64,000 nucleotides of DNA from Ascidia mentula. Its lineage: Eukaryota; Chordata; Ascidiacea; Phlebobranchia; Ascidiidae. The stretch spans positions 4,712,001 to 4,776,000 of the forward strand of contig OX387203.1 in assembly GCA_947561715.1 (NCBI GenBank), written 5' to 3'. Within the stretch, counting starts at the first letter, position 1. The number at the start of each line of letters is the position of its first letter. A model generated the notes under the pieces. It was not told where the DNA came from. It saw only the letters and a program-made list of their open reading frames with translations, and made no database searches. Of the stretch, positions 1-12,112 are shown piece by piece. Position numbers and translations under genes: made by a program.

Positions 1-807
1 TGGTCCTTAGCCTGATTTGAGTGAGTTAACAGGGGTAAGGGAGATAATTACCGAATTACTTTTACCCATCCGTGACAGGCACACACACGGAGAGGTGACA
101 CCAGCGTTAATTTAGTTAGAGTGGGACAAGTCCGAACCCGATGTGAATTAACGGTTACCGGGAAAGATGTATTAACTTTACCGGGGTTCGAACTGTGGTG
201 CAGAGCATCAATAGAGGGGGGCGTTAACCTCTACACCACGGCTGGTGACGATAGTTTGGTAACCTAATTGCCCTTTTAGATTTCTTATTGCATATGTTTT
301 TGGTAAAAAACAATTGGGACAAGCCCTACTTGACGGGGGATGGAACTGTGGTGCAGAGCACTTTTAGGTGGGAACTGTAACCTCTACACCACGACTGATG
401 ACGATAGTTTGGTAACCAAATTGCCCCTTTAGCTTTCTAATTGCAGAGGGTTTACCGAAAATGACATGGGACAAGTCTATCTTAACCGGGGTTCGAACTG
501 TGGTGCAGAGCATCAATAGAGGTGGGCGCTTACCTCTACACCACGGCTGGTGACGATAGTTTGGTAACCTAATTGCCCTTTTAGCTTTGTTATTGCATAG
601 GTTTTTGCCCAAAAATAATTTGGTCAAGCCCAACTTGACGGGGTTTCGAACTGTGGTGGGTATCACTATCAGATGGGAATTGTAACCTCTACACCCAGGC
701 TGGTGACGGTGACTTGATGAATTAATTGCCATTTTATATTCCTTAATGCAAATATATTACCTTAAAACGATTTGAGGTATAAGAACAATTAAATGACGAG
801 ACAAACC

Positions 808-890
808 GTCGCCAGTTGTGGTGTAGAGGTTAAAGTCACATTCTTGTAATGCTCTGCACCCGAGTTCGAACCCCGGTAAAGGTAACTTTC
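808..890 (+). repeat. tRNA-like head of macro-unit, copy A
   Basis: This is a plus-strand tRNA-derived segment with an A-box-like TGGTGTAGAGG and a B-box-like GAGTTCGAACCCC about 45 bp apart. It is opposite in orientation to the satellite units around it. I cannot draw a complete cloverleaf with a normal acceptor stem, so I call it tRNA-derived and not a working tRNA gene. Near-identical copies lie at about 5971 and 63075. Confidence 0.65.
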
Positions 891-1498
891 CCAATAACCG
901 ATAAGTCACGTCGGGTTCGAACTATTCCCATTCACCGATAAACACTTACTGGCGACCCTCCTTAATATGGAGGTCTGTCCCAATAAATATCTTAACCCAT
1001 GCTTCATAACAGGCAAATTAATAAATCCCTGAATAACAATGTAAGTCTCTGGGATTAATTGCTCCGTGTTAGTCTAACCTTCAGAAAGCTCCGGGCATAA
1101 CCCAGGGCTAATAAAGCAAACTACTCATATGTCCCGCCCCGGTGATAAACCAAGAGCGTTAATTATAACTCCATCTCACTGACATCAACTCCCGGTAATA
1201 AACCACGAGCAAAATATGTGTCCTGCACTGCTTAATAACATCACAACTAGGTGACTTCATCTCTAGATCATAGTCAATAGTTATCATAACATAGTCTAAC
1301 CCCCAATAAGTCACGGGCTCAGTAAGTCCAGGTAATAAACCGTAAACGAAATAGCTCCAGATGCCCCCAGCTCCTATATCGTTAATGGTAAGCAAAACCC
1401 TTACCCGACTTAAACAAAATATCCAGAAAAAGCGAGGGGACATACACAAATTTTTCTTCAATTTTATAAAATCATTAGCTGACTAATCTCCTTATGCA

Positions 1499-1618
1499 CC
1501 CGCTTCTGAGTTGGCCACCTGCCTATGCCCCCTGATGGGACACTTGCCCCCTGGTGGGGCGCTCCCTGATGGAGCATAAAGTGTGTATTCGGACCTCGGT
1601 GGCCAACTCAGAAGCGGG
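1499..1618. repeat. 120-nt hairpin with cloverleaf-like loop, copy A
   Basis: The arms at 1499-1519 and 1598-1618 are perfect 21-bp reverse complements. TATG at 1524-1527 can pair with CATA at 1575-1578. Between these lie three small hairpins with CTGAT or CTGGT loops: CCC/GGG at 1529-1539, GCCCC/GGGGC at 1546-1560 and GCTCC/GGAGC at 1561-1575. The design could form a DNA cruciform or a folded RNA. It is kept in all three copies in the window. Confidence 0.85.
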
Positions 1619-1829
1619 GACTTCTTAGCCTGACTAAACGCAGGGCTACCTGGCCTTGGTCCTTAGCCTGATTTGAGTGAGTTAACAGGGGTGAGAGAAA
1701 TAATTACCGAATTACTTTTACCCATCCGTGACAGGCACACACACGGAGAGGTGACACCAGCGTTAATTTAGTTAGAGTGGGATAAGTCCGAACCCGATGT
1801 GAATTAACGGTTACCGGGAAAGATGTATT

Positions 1830-4800
1830 AACTTTACCGGGGTTCGAACTGTGGTGCAGAGCATCAATAGAGGGGGGCGTTAACCTCTACACCACGGCTG
1901 GTGACGATAGTTTGGTAACGTAATTGCCCTTTTAGCTTTCTTATTGCATAGGTTTTTGCCCAAAAATAATTGCGACAAGCCTTACTTGACGTGTGTTCGA
2001 ACTGTGTTGCAGAGCATTATGAGATGGGAGCGTTAACCTCTACACCACGACTGATGACGATAGTTTGGTAACATAATTGTCCTTTTAGGTTTCTTATTCT
2101 ATAGGTTTTGCCTAAAACAGTTGGGACAAGCCTTACTTGACGGGGATTCGAACTGTGTTCCAGAGCATTACGAGATGGGAGCGTTAACCTCTACACCACG
2201 ACTGAAGACGATAGTATGGTAACATAATTGTCCTTTTAGGTTTCTTATTCTATAGGTTTTGCCTAAAATAGTTGGGACAAGCCTTACTTGACGGGGATTC
2301 GAACTGTGTTCCAGTGCATTATGAGATGGGAGCGTTAACCTCTACACCACGGCTGGTGACGATAGTTTGGTAACATAATTGTCCTTTTAGGTTTCTTATT
2401 CTATAGGTTTTGCCTAAAATAGTTGGGACAAGCCTTACTTGACGGGGATTCGAACTGTGTTCCAGTGCATTATGAGATGGGAGCGTTAACCTCTACACCA
2501 CGGCTGGTGACGATAGTTTGGTAACATAATTGTCCTTTTTGGTTTCTTATTCTATAGGTTTTGCCTAAAACAATTGAGAGAAGCCTTACTTGACGGGGGT
2601 TCGAACAGTGTTGCAGAGCATTATGAGATGGGAGCGTTAACCTCTACACCACGACTGATGACGATAGTTTGGTAACATAATTGTCCTTTTAGGTTTCTTA
2701 TTCTATAGGTTTTGCCTAAAATAGTTGGGACAAGCCTTACTTGACAGGGATTCGAACTGTGTTCCAGAGCATTATGAGATGGGAGCGTTAACCTCTACAC
2801 CACGACTGATGACGATAGTTTGGTAACATAATTGTCCTTTTAGGTTTCTTATTCTATAGGTTTTGCCTAAAATAGTTGGGACAAGCCTTACTTGACGAAG
2901 ATTCGAATTGTGTTCCAGAGCATTATGAGATGGGAGCGTTAACCTCTACACCACGACTGATGACGATAGTATGGTAACATAATTGTCCTTTTAGCTTTGT
3001 AATTGCATATGTTTTTGGAAAAAAACGATTGGGACAAGCCCTACTTGACGGTGGTTCGAACTGTGGTGCAGATCATTACGGGATGGTAGCTGTAGCCTCT
3101 ACACCACGACTGATGACGGTAGTGCGGTAACCTAGTTGCACTTTTAGCTTTCTAATTGCATATGTTTTTGGTAAAAAACAATTGGGACAAACCCTACTTG
3201 ACGGGGGTTCGAACTGTGGTGCAGAGCACTTTGAGGTGGGAACCTTAACCTCTACACCACGACTGAGGACGTTAACATAATAACCTAGTTGCCCTTTAAG
3301 CTTTCTTATTGCATATGTTTTTGGTAAAAAAACAATTGGGACAAGCACTACTTGACGGGGGTTCGAACTGTGGTGCAGAGCACTTTGAGGTGGGAACTGT
3401 AACCTCTACACCTCGACTGAGGACGTTAACATAATAACCTAGATGCACTTATAGCTTTCTAATTGCATATGTTTTTGGTAAAAAACAATTGGGACAAACC
3501 CTACTTGACGGGGGTTCGAACTGTGGTGCAGAGCACTTTGAGGTGGGAACATTAACCTCTACACCACGACTGAGGACGTTAACATAATAACCTAGTTGCC
3601 CTTTAAGCTTTCTTATTGCATATGTTTTCGGTAAAAAACAATTGGGACAAGCACTACTTGACGGGGGTTCGAACTGTGGTGCAGAGCACATTGAGATGGG
3701 AGTTGTAACCTCTACACCTCGACTGAGGACGTTAGAACGGTAACCTAGTTGCCCTTTCAGCTTTCTAATTGCATATGTTTCTGGGAAAAAACAATTGGGA
3801 CAAGCACTACTTGACGGGGGTTCGAACTGTGGTGCAGAGCACTTTGAGGTGGGAACTGTAACCTCTACACCTCGACTGAAGACGATAGTACGGTAACCTA
3901 GTTGCCCTTTCAGGTTTCTAATTGCATATGTTTTTGGGAAAAAACAATTGGGACAAGCCCTACTTGACGGGGGTTCGAACTGTGGTGCAGAGCACTTTGA
4001 GATGGGAGTTGTAACCTCTACACCTCGACTGAGGACGGTAGTACGTTAACCTAGTTCCCTTTCAGCTTTCTAATTGCATATGTTTTTGAGAAAAAACACT
4101 TGGGACAAGCCCTACTTGACGGGGGTTCGAATTGTGGTGCCGAGCATTATGAGATGGGAGTTGTAACCTCTACACCACGACTAATGACGACAGTGTGCTA
4201 ACCTAATTGCACTTTTAGCTTTCTAATTGCATATGTTTTTGCTAAAAAACAATTGGGACAAACCCTACTTGACGGGGGTTCGAACTGTGGTGCAGAGCAC
4301 TTTGAGGTGGAAACATTAACCTCTACACCACGACTGAGGACGTTAACATAATAACCTAGTTGCCCTTTAAGCTTTCTTATTGCATATGTTTTTGGTAAAA
4401 AACAATTGGGACAAACCCTACTTGACGGGGGTTCGAACTGTGGTGCAGAGCACTTTGAGGTGGGAACATTAACCTCTACACCTCGACTGAGGACGTTAAC
4501 ATAATAACCTAGTTGCCCTTTAAGCTTTCTTATTGCATATGTTTTTGGTAAAAAACAATTGGGACAAGCACTACTTGACGGGGGTTCGAACTGTGGTGCA
4601 GAGCACTTTGAGATGGGAGTTGTAACCTCTACACCTCGACTGAGGACGGTAGTACGGTAACCTAGTTGCCCTTTCAGCTTTCTAATTGCATATGTTTTTG
4701 GGAAAAAACAATTGGGACAAGCCCTACTTGACGGGGGTTCGAACTGTGGTGCAGAGCACTTTGAGATGGGAGTTGTAACCTCTACACCTCGACTGAGGAC

Positions 4801-5960
4801 GGTAGTACGGTAACCTAGTTGCCCTTTCAGCTTTCTAATTGCATATGTTTTTGGGAAAAAACAATTGGGACAAGCACTACTTGACGGGGGTTCGAACTGT
4901 GGTGCAGAGCACTTTGAGGTGGGAACTGTAACCTCTACACCTCGACTGAGGACGGTAGTACGGTAACCTAGTTGCCCTTTCAGCTTTCTAATTGCATATG
5001 TTTTTGGGAAAAAACAATTGGGACAAGCCCTACTTGACGGGGGTTCGAACTGTGGTGCAGAGCACTTTGAGATGGGAGTTGTAACCTCTACACCTCGACT
5101 GAGGACGGTAGTACGGTAACCTAGTTGCCCTTTCAGCTTTCTAATTGCATATGTTTTTGGGAAAAAACAATTGGGACAAGCACTACTTGACGGGGGTTCG
5201 AACTGTGGTGCAGAGCACTTTGAGGTGGGAACTGTAACCTCTACACCTCGACTGAGGACGGTAGTACGGTAACCTAGTTGCCCTTTCAGCTTTTTAATTG
5301 CATATGTTTTTGGGAAAAAACAATTGGGACAAGCCCTACTTGACGGGGGTTCGAACTGTGGTGCAGAACACTTTGAGATGGGAGTTGTAACCTCTACACC
5401 TCGACTGAGGACGGTAGTACGGTAACCTAGTTCCCTTTCAGCTTTCTAATTGCATATGTTTTTGGGAAAAAACATTTGGGACAAGCCCTACTTGACGGGG
5501 GTTCGAACTGTGGTGCCGAGCATTATGAGATGGGAGTTGTAACCTCTACACCACGACTAATGACGACAGTGTGGTAACCTAATTGCCCTTTTAGCTTTCT
5601 TATTTAAAAGGTTTTTGCACAAAAATGATTTGAACATGCCTTACTTGCCTGGGGTTCGAACTGTGGTGCAGATCATTACGAGATGGGAGCAGCAACCTCT
5701 ACACTACGACTGATGACGATAGTTTAGTAACCTAATTGCACTTTTAGCTTTCTTATTGTGTAGGTTTTTGCACAAAAACAATTTAGACCAACCCAACTTG
5801 ACGGGGTTTCGAACTGTGGTGGGTATCACTATCAGATGGGAATTGTAACCTCTACACCCAGGCTGGTGACGGTGACTTGATGAATTAATCGCCATTATAT
5901 CTTCCTTAATGCAGATATGTTACCTTAAAACGATTTGAGGTATAAGAACAATTAAATGAC
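1830..5960 (-). repeat. 27-copy tandem array of 153-bp tRNA-like units
   Basis: The B-box-like motif recurs at about 1839, 1991, 2145, 2297, 2449, 2598, 2750, 2901, 3053, 3206, 3359, 3511, 3666, 3818, 3970, 4125, 4276, 4430, 4582, 4736, 4888, 5041, 5193, 5346, 5498, 5652 and 5808, a mean spacing of 152.7 bp. In many units the segments GTGGTGCAGAG and CTCTACACCAC are near-perfect inverted repeats, so a transcript could fold. Units from 4.5 to 5.4 kb alternate between two subtypes, which suggests recent amplification of a 306-bp dimer. Pol III activity cannot be judged from sequence alone. Confidence 0.88.
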
Positions 5961-5970
5961 GACACAAACC

Positions 5971-6053
5971 GTCGCCAGTTGTGGTGCAGAGGTTAAAGTC
6001 ACATTCTTGCAATGCTCTGCACCCGAGTTCGAACCCCGGTAAAGGTAACTTTC
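5971..6053 (+). repeat. tRNA-like head of macro-unit, copy B
   Basis: This is the second copy of the plus-strand tRNA-like head, 5163 bp after copy A. It carries one A-box change (TGGTGCAGAGG). It is followed by the same body and hairpin as the other copies. Confidence 0.65.
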
Positions 6054-6666
6054 CCAATAACCGATAAGTCACGTCGGGTTCGAACTATTCCTATTCACCG
6101 ATAAACACTTACTGGCGACCCACCTTAATATGGAGGTCTGTCTCGATAAATATCTTAACCCATGCTTCATAACAGGCAAATTAATAAATCCTTAAATAAC
6201 AATGTAGGTCTCTGGGATTAATTGCTCCGTGTTAGTCTAACCTTCAGAAAGCTCCGGGCATAACCCAGGACTGTTAAAGCAAACTACTCATATGTCCCGT
6301 CCCGCCCAGGCGATAAAACAAGAGCGTTAATTATAACTCCATCTCACTGACATTAACTCCCGGTAATAAACCACGTACAAAATATGTGTCCTGCACTGCA
6401 TAATAACATCACAACTAGGTGACTTCATCTCTAGATCATAGTCAATAGTTATCATAACATAGTCTAACCCCCAATAAGTCACGGGCTCAGTAAGTCCAGG
6501 TAATAAACCGTAAACGAAATAGCTCCAGATGCCCCCAGCTCCTATATCGTTAATGGTAAGCAAAACCCTTACCCGACTTAAACAAAATATCCAGAAAAAG
6601 CGAGGGGACATACACAAATTTTTCTTCAATTTTATAAAATCATTAGCTGACTAATCTCCTTATGCA

Positions 6667-6786
6667 CCCGCTTCTGAGTTGGCCACCTGCCTATGCCCCC
6701 TGATGGGACACTTGCCCCCTGGTGGGGCGCTCCCTGATGGAGCATAAAGTGTGTTTTCGGACCTCGGTGGCCAACTCAGAAGCGGG
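6667..6786. repeat. 120-nt hairpin with cloverleaf-like loop, copy B
   Basis: The arms are at 6667-6687 and 6766-6786. The inner three-hairpin arrangement matches copy A, with a single-base difference in the 3' linker. Confidence 0.85.
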
Positions 6787-7540
6787 GACTTCTTAGCCTG
6801 ACTAAACGCAGGGCTACCTGGCCTTGGTCCTTAGCCTGATTTGAGTGAGTTAACAGGGGTGAGAGAGATAATTACCGAATTACTTTTACCCATCCGTGAC
6901 AGGCACACACACGGAGAGGTGACACCAGCGTTAATTTAGTTAGAGTGGGATAAGTCCGAACCCGATGTGAATTAACGGTTACCGGGAAAGATGTATTAAC
7001 TTTACCGGGGTTCGAACTGTGGTGCAGAGCATCAATAGAGGGGGGCGTTAACCTCTACACCACGGCTGGTGACGATAGTATGGTAACGTAATTGCCCTTT
7101 TAGCTTTCTTATTGCATGGGTTTTTGCCCAAAAATAATTGCGACAAGCCTTTCTTCACGGGGGTTCGAACTGCGGTGCCGAGCATTATGAGATGGGAGCG
7201 TTAACCTCTACACCACGACTGATGACGATAGTTTAGTAACATAATCGCCCTTTTACATTTCTTATTGTATAGGTTTTTGGCTAAAATAGTTGGGACAAGC
7301 CTTACTTGACGGGGGTTCGAACTCTGTTCCAGAGCATTATGAGATGAGAATTGTTACCTCTACACCACGACTGATGACGATATTTTAGTAACATAATCGC
7401 CCTTTTAGGTTTCTTATTCTATAGGTTTTTGCCTAAAATAGTTGGGACAAGCCTAACTTGACGGGGGTTCGAACTGTGATGCATAGCATGATGATGTGGG
7501 AGTTGTAATCTCTACACCACGAATGGCAACGTTCGGCTAG

Positions 7541-8709
7541 TTACAAACAGTTACTTGCATCACGCCGCTTCCTTAATGGCAAACCTCACGCTCAACATTC
7601 CCCACTTCTTTTGAAAGCTGTCACGTGAAATACTGACGCAGTGGGGATTTTAATTCACAGCCCGACTTGACCCAGACATAGAGAAATTCTCCATAACTCT
7701 CCATACAGCTGCCAGTAACAACAATAAATGTTTTTCACGGTCTTTGAGGAAGTTCACTCGAATGCCTTATTTAAAACCACACAACGTTCTTTGGGGTATT
7801 GTTGCGCAAAGAATGTGCCAGTTTACAATAACATCAAAACTTTTCGTGTGTCAACCTTTGCGCACAGCAAAATTCGTTCACCTTTTTTTGTCAAAACTGG
7901 GCAACGACAGCTTCATCAAATGAATTTCAACAGACACTTTTGAACTTTATTCCTGACACAACGCAAAGTATTGGAACCTCGGCATCAATATTAGGCGTGT
8001 CAACAATAGTCACTTTTACCGACCCTATCGTATACCGTCGAAAGCCCTAGCGGTATATATGCACTGATAAACGGAATCGATGTGATGTGTGTTTGGTATG
8101 TCAAAAAACAGCAAATGCAGTATATCATAACGACAATTCCACTGTAAGCGGAATTCGGCTAGGTCAGGAAAATGACAACAAAACTGTTCACAATCAAACC
8201 CGTACAAAGAGCAAAGTTTATTCAGTGGGACAATGAAATGAAAAAGCATCACAAGGCACACGCATAAGCACATGAAAGAACCAAGCAATGTACATGTAAC
8301 TTGTAAGGCAACACGTAAGAGCAAATTACTAAAGAAAACTACCCGTATAACACCAGGCATTAAAACATAGAAATGACTATTTCGACATGTTATCATCTAT
8401 TGTCTTCCTGCTGATAAAGAAATGACTGATTTTTGATTTGGATATTATAAAACAGACAATGGTACATTGAACAGTGAATCTATCCAACCAAAAATTAACT
8501 TGTAATTACAAATGCTTCGCACACACAATTTTGACGAAACAAAATGGATAGGACCACAAAAACAACTTGGCAACGTAGGTCGTGACGTCAATGCAGTGCT
8601 TTTGTGGACACATATGCACAAACAAACGACATTTCACACAACGAACAATGAAGAAAAAACAGACAAAATATAGGTGAAGCACAGAGAAAAGCGGAAAAAC
8701 ATTTGGTCC
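7541..8709. other. Gene-free flank between satellite and gene end
   Basis: This is AT-rich unique sequence between the satellite and the 3' end of the minus-strand ZNF598-like gene. The open frames on the minus strand (8025-8396 and 8506-8814) show no recognisable domain. The second overlaps the probable 3' untranslated region. Confidence 0.5.
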
Positions 8710-8715
8710 TTTATT
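8710..8715 (-). terminator. Poly(A) signal of ZNF598-like gene
   Basis: AATAAA on the minus strand, about 100 nt past the predicted stop. It supports the choice of exon 25 as the last exon. Confidence 0.6.
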
Positions 8716-8813
8716 ATACTTACCAAAATACAAAAAAACTGTACAATGGGTTGCAACATTCTTATATGTGTCAGCATGATTTTCGGCAACCCAATCTTCA
8801 CAATCCAGTTGCA

Positions 8814-11800
8814 TTACTTAGTGTAGTGAACGGTAAGTGACTCCACCGCCCCCTTCGCATTTCTATGCAAGCTGTTCAGAAAAATAAGTTGCAATAAAAA
8901 CAACTTTATATAATAAACTGCTAGCTTGTCACCCCGTGATGAACCTGATGAAGCGAGATAAAGCTAACGAAAGCTCGTGCAAATAAAGTTTTTAAACAGT
9001 AAGTCTGCCAGAAACAGTACAACACCAATTATTAAAGTTATAGACCTAATACTGACACGGCGTATTGGAGAAATAGCTTTAATAATATAGATCATATTTG
9101 AAAGGATAAACAATGACGATGCTTTTTAAAGCAGTAGTAAGAAAGTCGATTTTACCCAGAAAATAAATGCTTACATTATTGCAATATAAAACTACTGGAA
9201 AATATATTTGCAACTATACTGCTATTAATATGAGAGGTTTACAAAAGCCTATTTGGGTAACTGCCTACAATTTGGCTTTCTGTTAACACTTAGTGTTATT
9301 GACTTATTTGTCTGTAACGGACTTTAGTACACAATATACGATCACAGGGCTATAATGAATATCTGACACTTTAAATGCCTTATGCTGCTCTTTAAACACA
9401 TTCCCAACTCTAAAATGTCACCTAAAAACAACGTAATTACTTACAGAACGTAGTGTGATGATCCAGTAACATTCATGACGTCCTGCACAGCACAGGAAAG
9501 TACTCCACGCATTATCAAACCCCCAACAACGTTTTCGTCGAACCCAGAACAACCGCAGTCCACATTCATGATAGGATCGACGTTCGTGCCCGCTCCGACA
9601 GGTGGCGACAGACTGCGGAAGTAAATATTTCGTGAAAATCTTCTTTCGGAAAGCATGAATACCGAGGTTTTATTTAATTGAATCGACTTTTCCATTTTGT
9701 GGGTAACACATTAAAACGTTTTCATAATGCCATATTTGGTATAAGGATTTCAACATTTTAATATCGGATAGTTCCCTTGTCGAAGGTTTTTAGACAAAAT
9801 GCAAAATTTTAGATTTTAAACAACTGTACTTACAATATCTGGGTTTTCCCCCGACGCGAGAACTCCACAAAGAGACAACTGTGACCGATCTTAAGCGAGG
9901 TTGTCAGAAGTGCGGTGACTTGGGTAGCGTATTTGCCACTGATGTCCGCTGCCAGAGAAAGACATTTGTTTATTTAAAGACCAGTATTTCATATATAGGG
10001 AATTGGAGTTACACCATATAGGGATGTGTAGGACTGCATCCGATCGAAATAATGCACGTGTATGTTTTATTATTCGTCCGGGTCCGAATATTGCCGGCGA
10101 ATCCCATATGAAATGTGAATTTAAACATTACCGAGACTCGCTTATTGTCGTTGTGATGATTTAAGCACAAAAACAGAAATGAACAAAACAAAAATAGCAA
10201 AATTATCGAACAAAAGCGACACTAAACAATAGAATTATTTCGCCACAGCGAAAATAAAAAATAGTGTTTTTTATGGCCGTAAACGAATGAGGCCGAAAAT
10301 TGAATGAAGATATTCGGATTTGGCGCTAAAAAATTAAGCACCGTTTTTTTGCTAAAAATTCCAAGGCAACTTACTAAGAATGTCACAAAACGATTTTAGG
10401 GCATCTTTTGAATGCTGATCTTCTGCTGCTATTCCATTATGATGGGAATAATCTAATTCTTCGAAGCCAGAAATGTCTCCATTCCCACCATTCACTGTGA
10501 TGAAAATAAGTTCAAAATGAGCTTCCTAAACTGTTGTATCCATAGTATAAATGTTTACAAATAAGCTTTGACAAGCCTTACCATTAAAATTAAACCTACC
10601 GGATTCATCATTACTAGCGTTGAATTTGTAATATTCTTCGTCGGATGAGTTGTACACAAAATCTCTTTCGTCGGACGAATTTGATCCAAGCAAAAGGAAA
10701 TCTTCACTGTAACGAAATGAGTAGAGTGTAGAAATAAAAGCTCAAATAAAGTAACAACACATGTTACGCTGGTACCTCATTGTTATAAGACATGCGTATT
10801 TCTTTCGTTTTTAACCAGGACTGGTCTTTTGGCATAAACTAACGTGCTTTATTCTTCCGATGTTTCGTCTGCCATACAGCAAGACTTCATCAGGGTTTAA
10901 CATCGCAATTCAAACGCAAATCACACAATATTGTGCTTTTGAATGCTGTATAGCAGACGAAACAGTGGAAAAATAAAGAACGTTAATTTATGCCAGAGGA
11001 GCATTCCTGTTTAAACTGTAGTTTGTCTGGCAGCAAAAGTAGCACAGTAATATAATAAGCGTTTTGGGATACCCAGGTATGTTGGCATGCAAGTACGATT
11101 TATTTGGTTTATATCTTGATTATTTGCTGCACTTTGTCTCCAAAATCTAGACATTAATCATAATAGTACGGTTTGCATTGTACAGAAATAACTTCTTTAA
11201 AAACAAAGGACTTTTACAATGCATGGATCATTTTAAGTAAGGTATATCATGCGTTTGCTTTACGATGGCACTTTTAGCTATCAATCTCCATCATTACAAC
11301 ATGTTCGCCTGGTACATATTATCTGCATCTTTAACAATAAAGTCTAGTTATTGTGATGCGCCACAAGCCTAACAATCATCTATTTGTAAAGGTGGAAAGA
11401 AACTGTATGCAGTTTATGTTGTTTTGCTATGGTTTAGATAAGCGAACATCATCGGAAACACGTATTTATAAACATCGAAAGTTGCCATAAATATCATACA
11501 CAGAGTAGACGGCTCTTACCTGTAGAAACTACCGTTTTGTATGGGTTGGTTAAGAGCATCTCTTTGTGCAACTACAAGTTGGTCAGTTGGGTCGTTTTCA
11601 TCCGGTGGTTGGCGCGTGGTTGATGTTGATTGGAAAAGTTCTTCGACACTAACTTTCTTGCGCAATTTGTCTGCAATGTGGATTGGTATCGTGAGAATAC
11701 GGTATGGATAGCTACTTTTTTGATACTGTTAATATAACCTACACTGTTTTCAATGCAAAAGTCTCTAAATTTGTCAATATGTACTTTAAAGTATTTTGAC

Positions 11801-12112
11801 AACTAAAGAACATTTTATAAACGTTATTTTACCCTTACAACTCCACAGTACGACCAAAAAAATTAATGCTACTAAATTAAAAAAAGGTATTGGTCTGAAA
11901 ATAATGGGAATAAAAAACTAGCGGTCAAACGGGTTTATTTGTTTCGAAGATCCATGGCCAGAACAACACCAAGAAAGTCTGTAATTGTCTTACCTGTAGG
12001 TGGCGCAGGTGAGGCCGTATTATCTTTTCTATCGCTAACCGAACCAGAACCAGAACTAGCTTGACTAATTTTTCTACTTTCTTGTCCTTGAGGAACGTTG
12101 TTTTCATCATAT
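8814..12112 (-). other. C-terminal tail of ZNF598-like protein (exons 19-25)
   Basis: Residues about 690-968. Exons 19-22 are low-complexity and acidic (Ser/Gly-rich linker, repeated 'NSSDE' motifs), typical of disordered linkers. Exons 23-25 (856-968) look folded, with 'TTSLKIGHSCLFVEFSRRG' and a 'VDCGCSGFDENVVGG' stretch, but I do not recognise a family. If the strong donor at 9445 is skipped, a stop follows after one more codon. If it is used, exon 25 adds 18 in-frame residues before TAA at 8814. Confidence 0.7.

Larger units (their letters stand above)
1..7540. repeat. Satellite array of tRNA-like units in macro-units
   Basis: Three macro-units start with the same sequence at 1, 1657 and 6825. 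The first is 1.66 kb, the second 5.17 kb, and the third breaks off near 7540. They differ mainly in how many roughly 153-bp units they carry: 4, 27 and 4. Each 153-bp unit, read on the minus strand, has a tRNA A-box-like TGGTGTAGAGG and a B-box-like GTTCGAACC about 45 bp apart, the spacing of an internal pol III promoter. The rest of a macro-unit is a plus-strand tRNA-like head, a roughly 600-bp body and a structured hairpin. The short reading frames here recur because the DNA recurs; they show no protein-like features. I see no ordinary gene in this block. Confidence 0.9.

Noticed and set aside
1159..1461. 100-codon open frame, with a near-identical copy at 6327-6629
   Set aside because: The two frames match because the macro-unit is duplicated. 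The third copy near 63600 does not keep the frame, so it is not coding.
364..3691. Several 60-120-codon frames inside the satellite
   Set aside because: They are translations of the 153-bp tRNA-like unit and repeat with its period.
1830..5960. Regular direct repeats suggesting a CRISPR array
   Set aside because: The repeats cover the whole 153-bp unit with no unique spacers, and the surrounding genes are spliced eukaryotic genes.
8506..8814. 102-codon minus-strand frame as an extra exon
   Set aside because: The in-frame terminal exon at 8814-8871 stops just before it, and a poly(A) signal lies inside it, so it is most likely 3' untranslated sequence.
8940..8990. CTGATGA...CGAAA motif resembling a hammerhead ribozyme
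   Set aside because: No convincing stem II lies between the two core boxes and no cleavage triplet sits in the right place. It is more likely the end of a dispersed repeat.
9730..9739. Second CCATATTTGG (CArG) in an intron of the ZNF598-like gene
   Set aside because: It lies within an intron near the 3' end with no supporting context. It is recorded only to show the motif occurs by chance.
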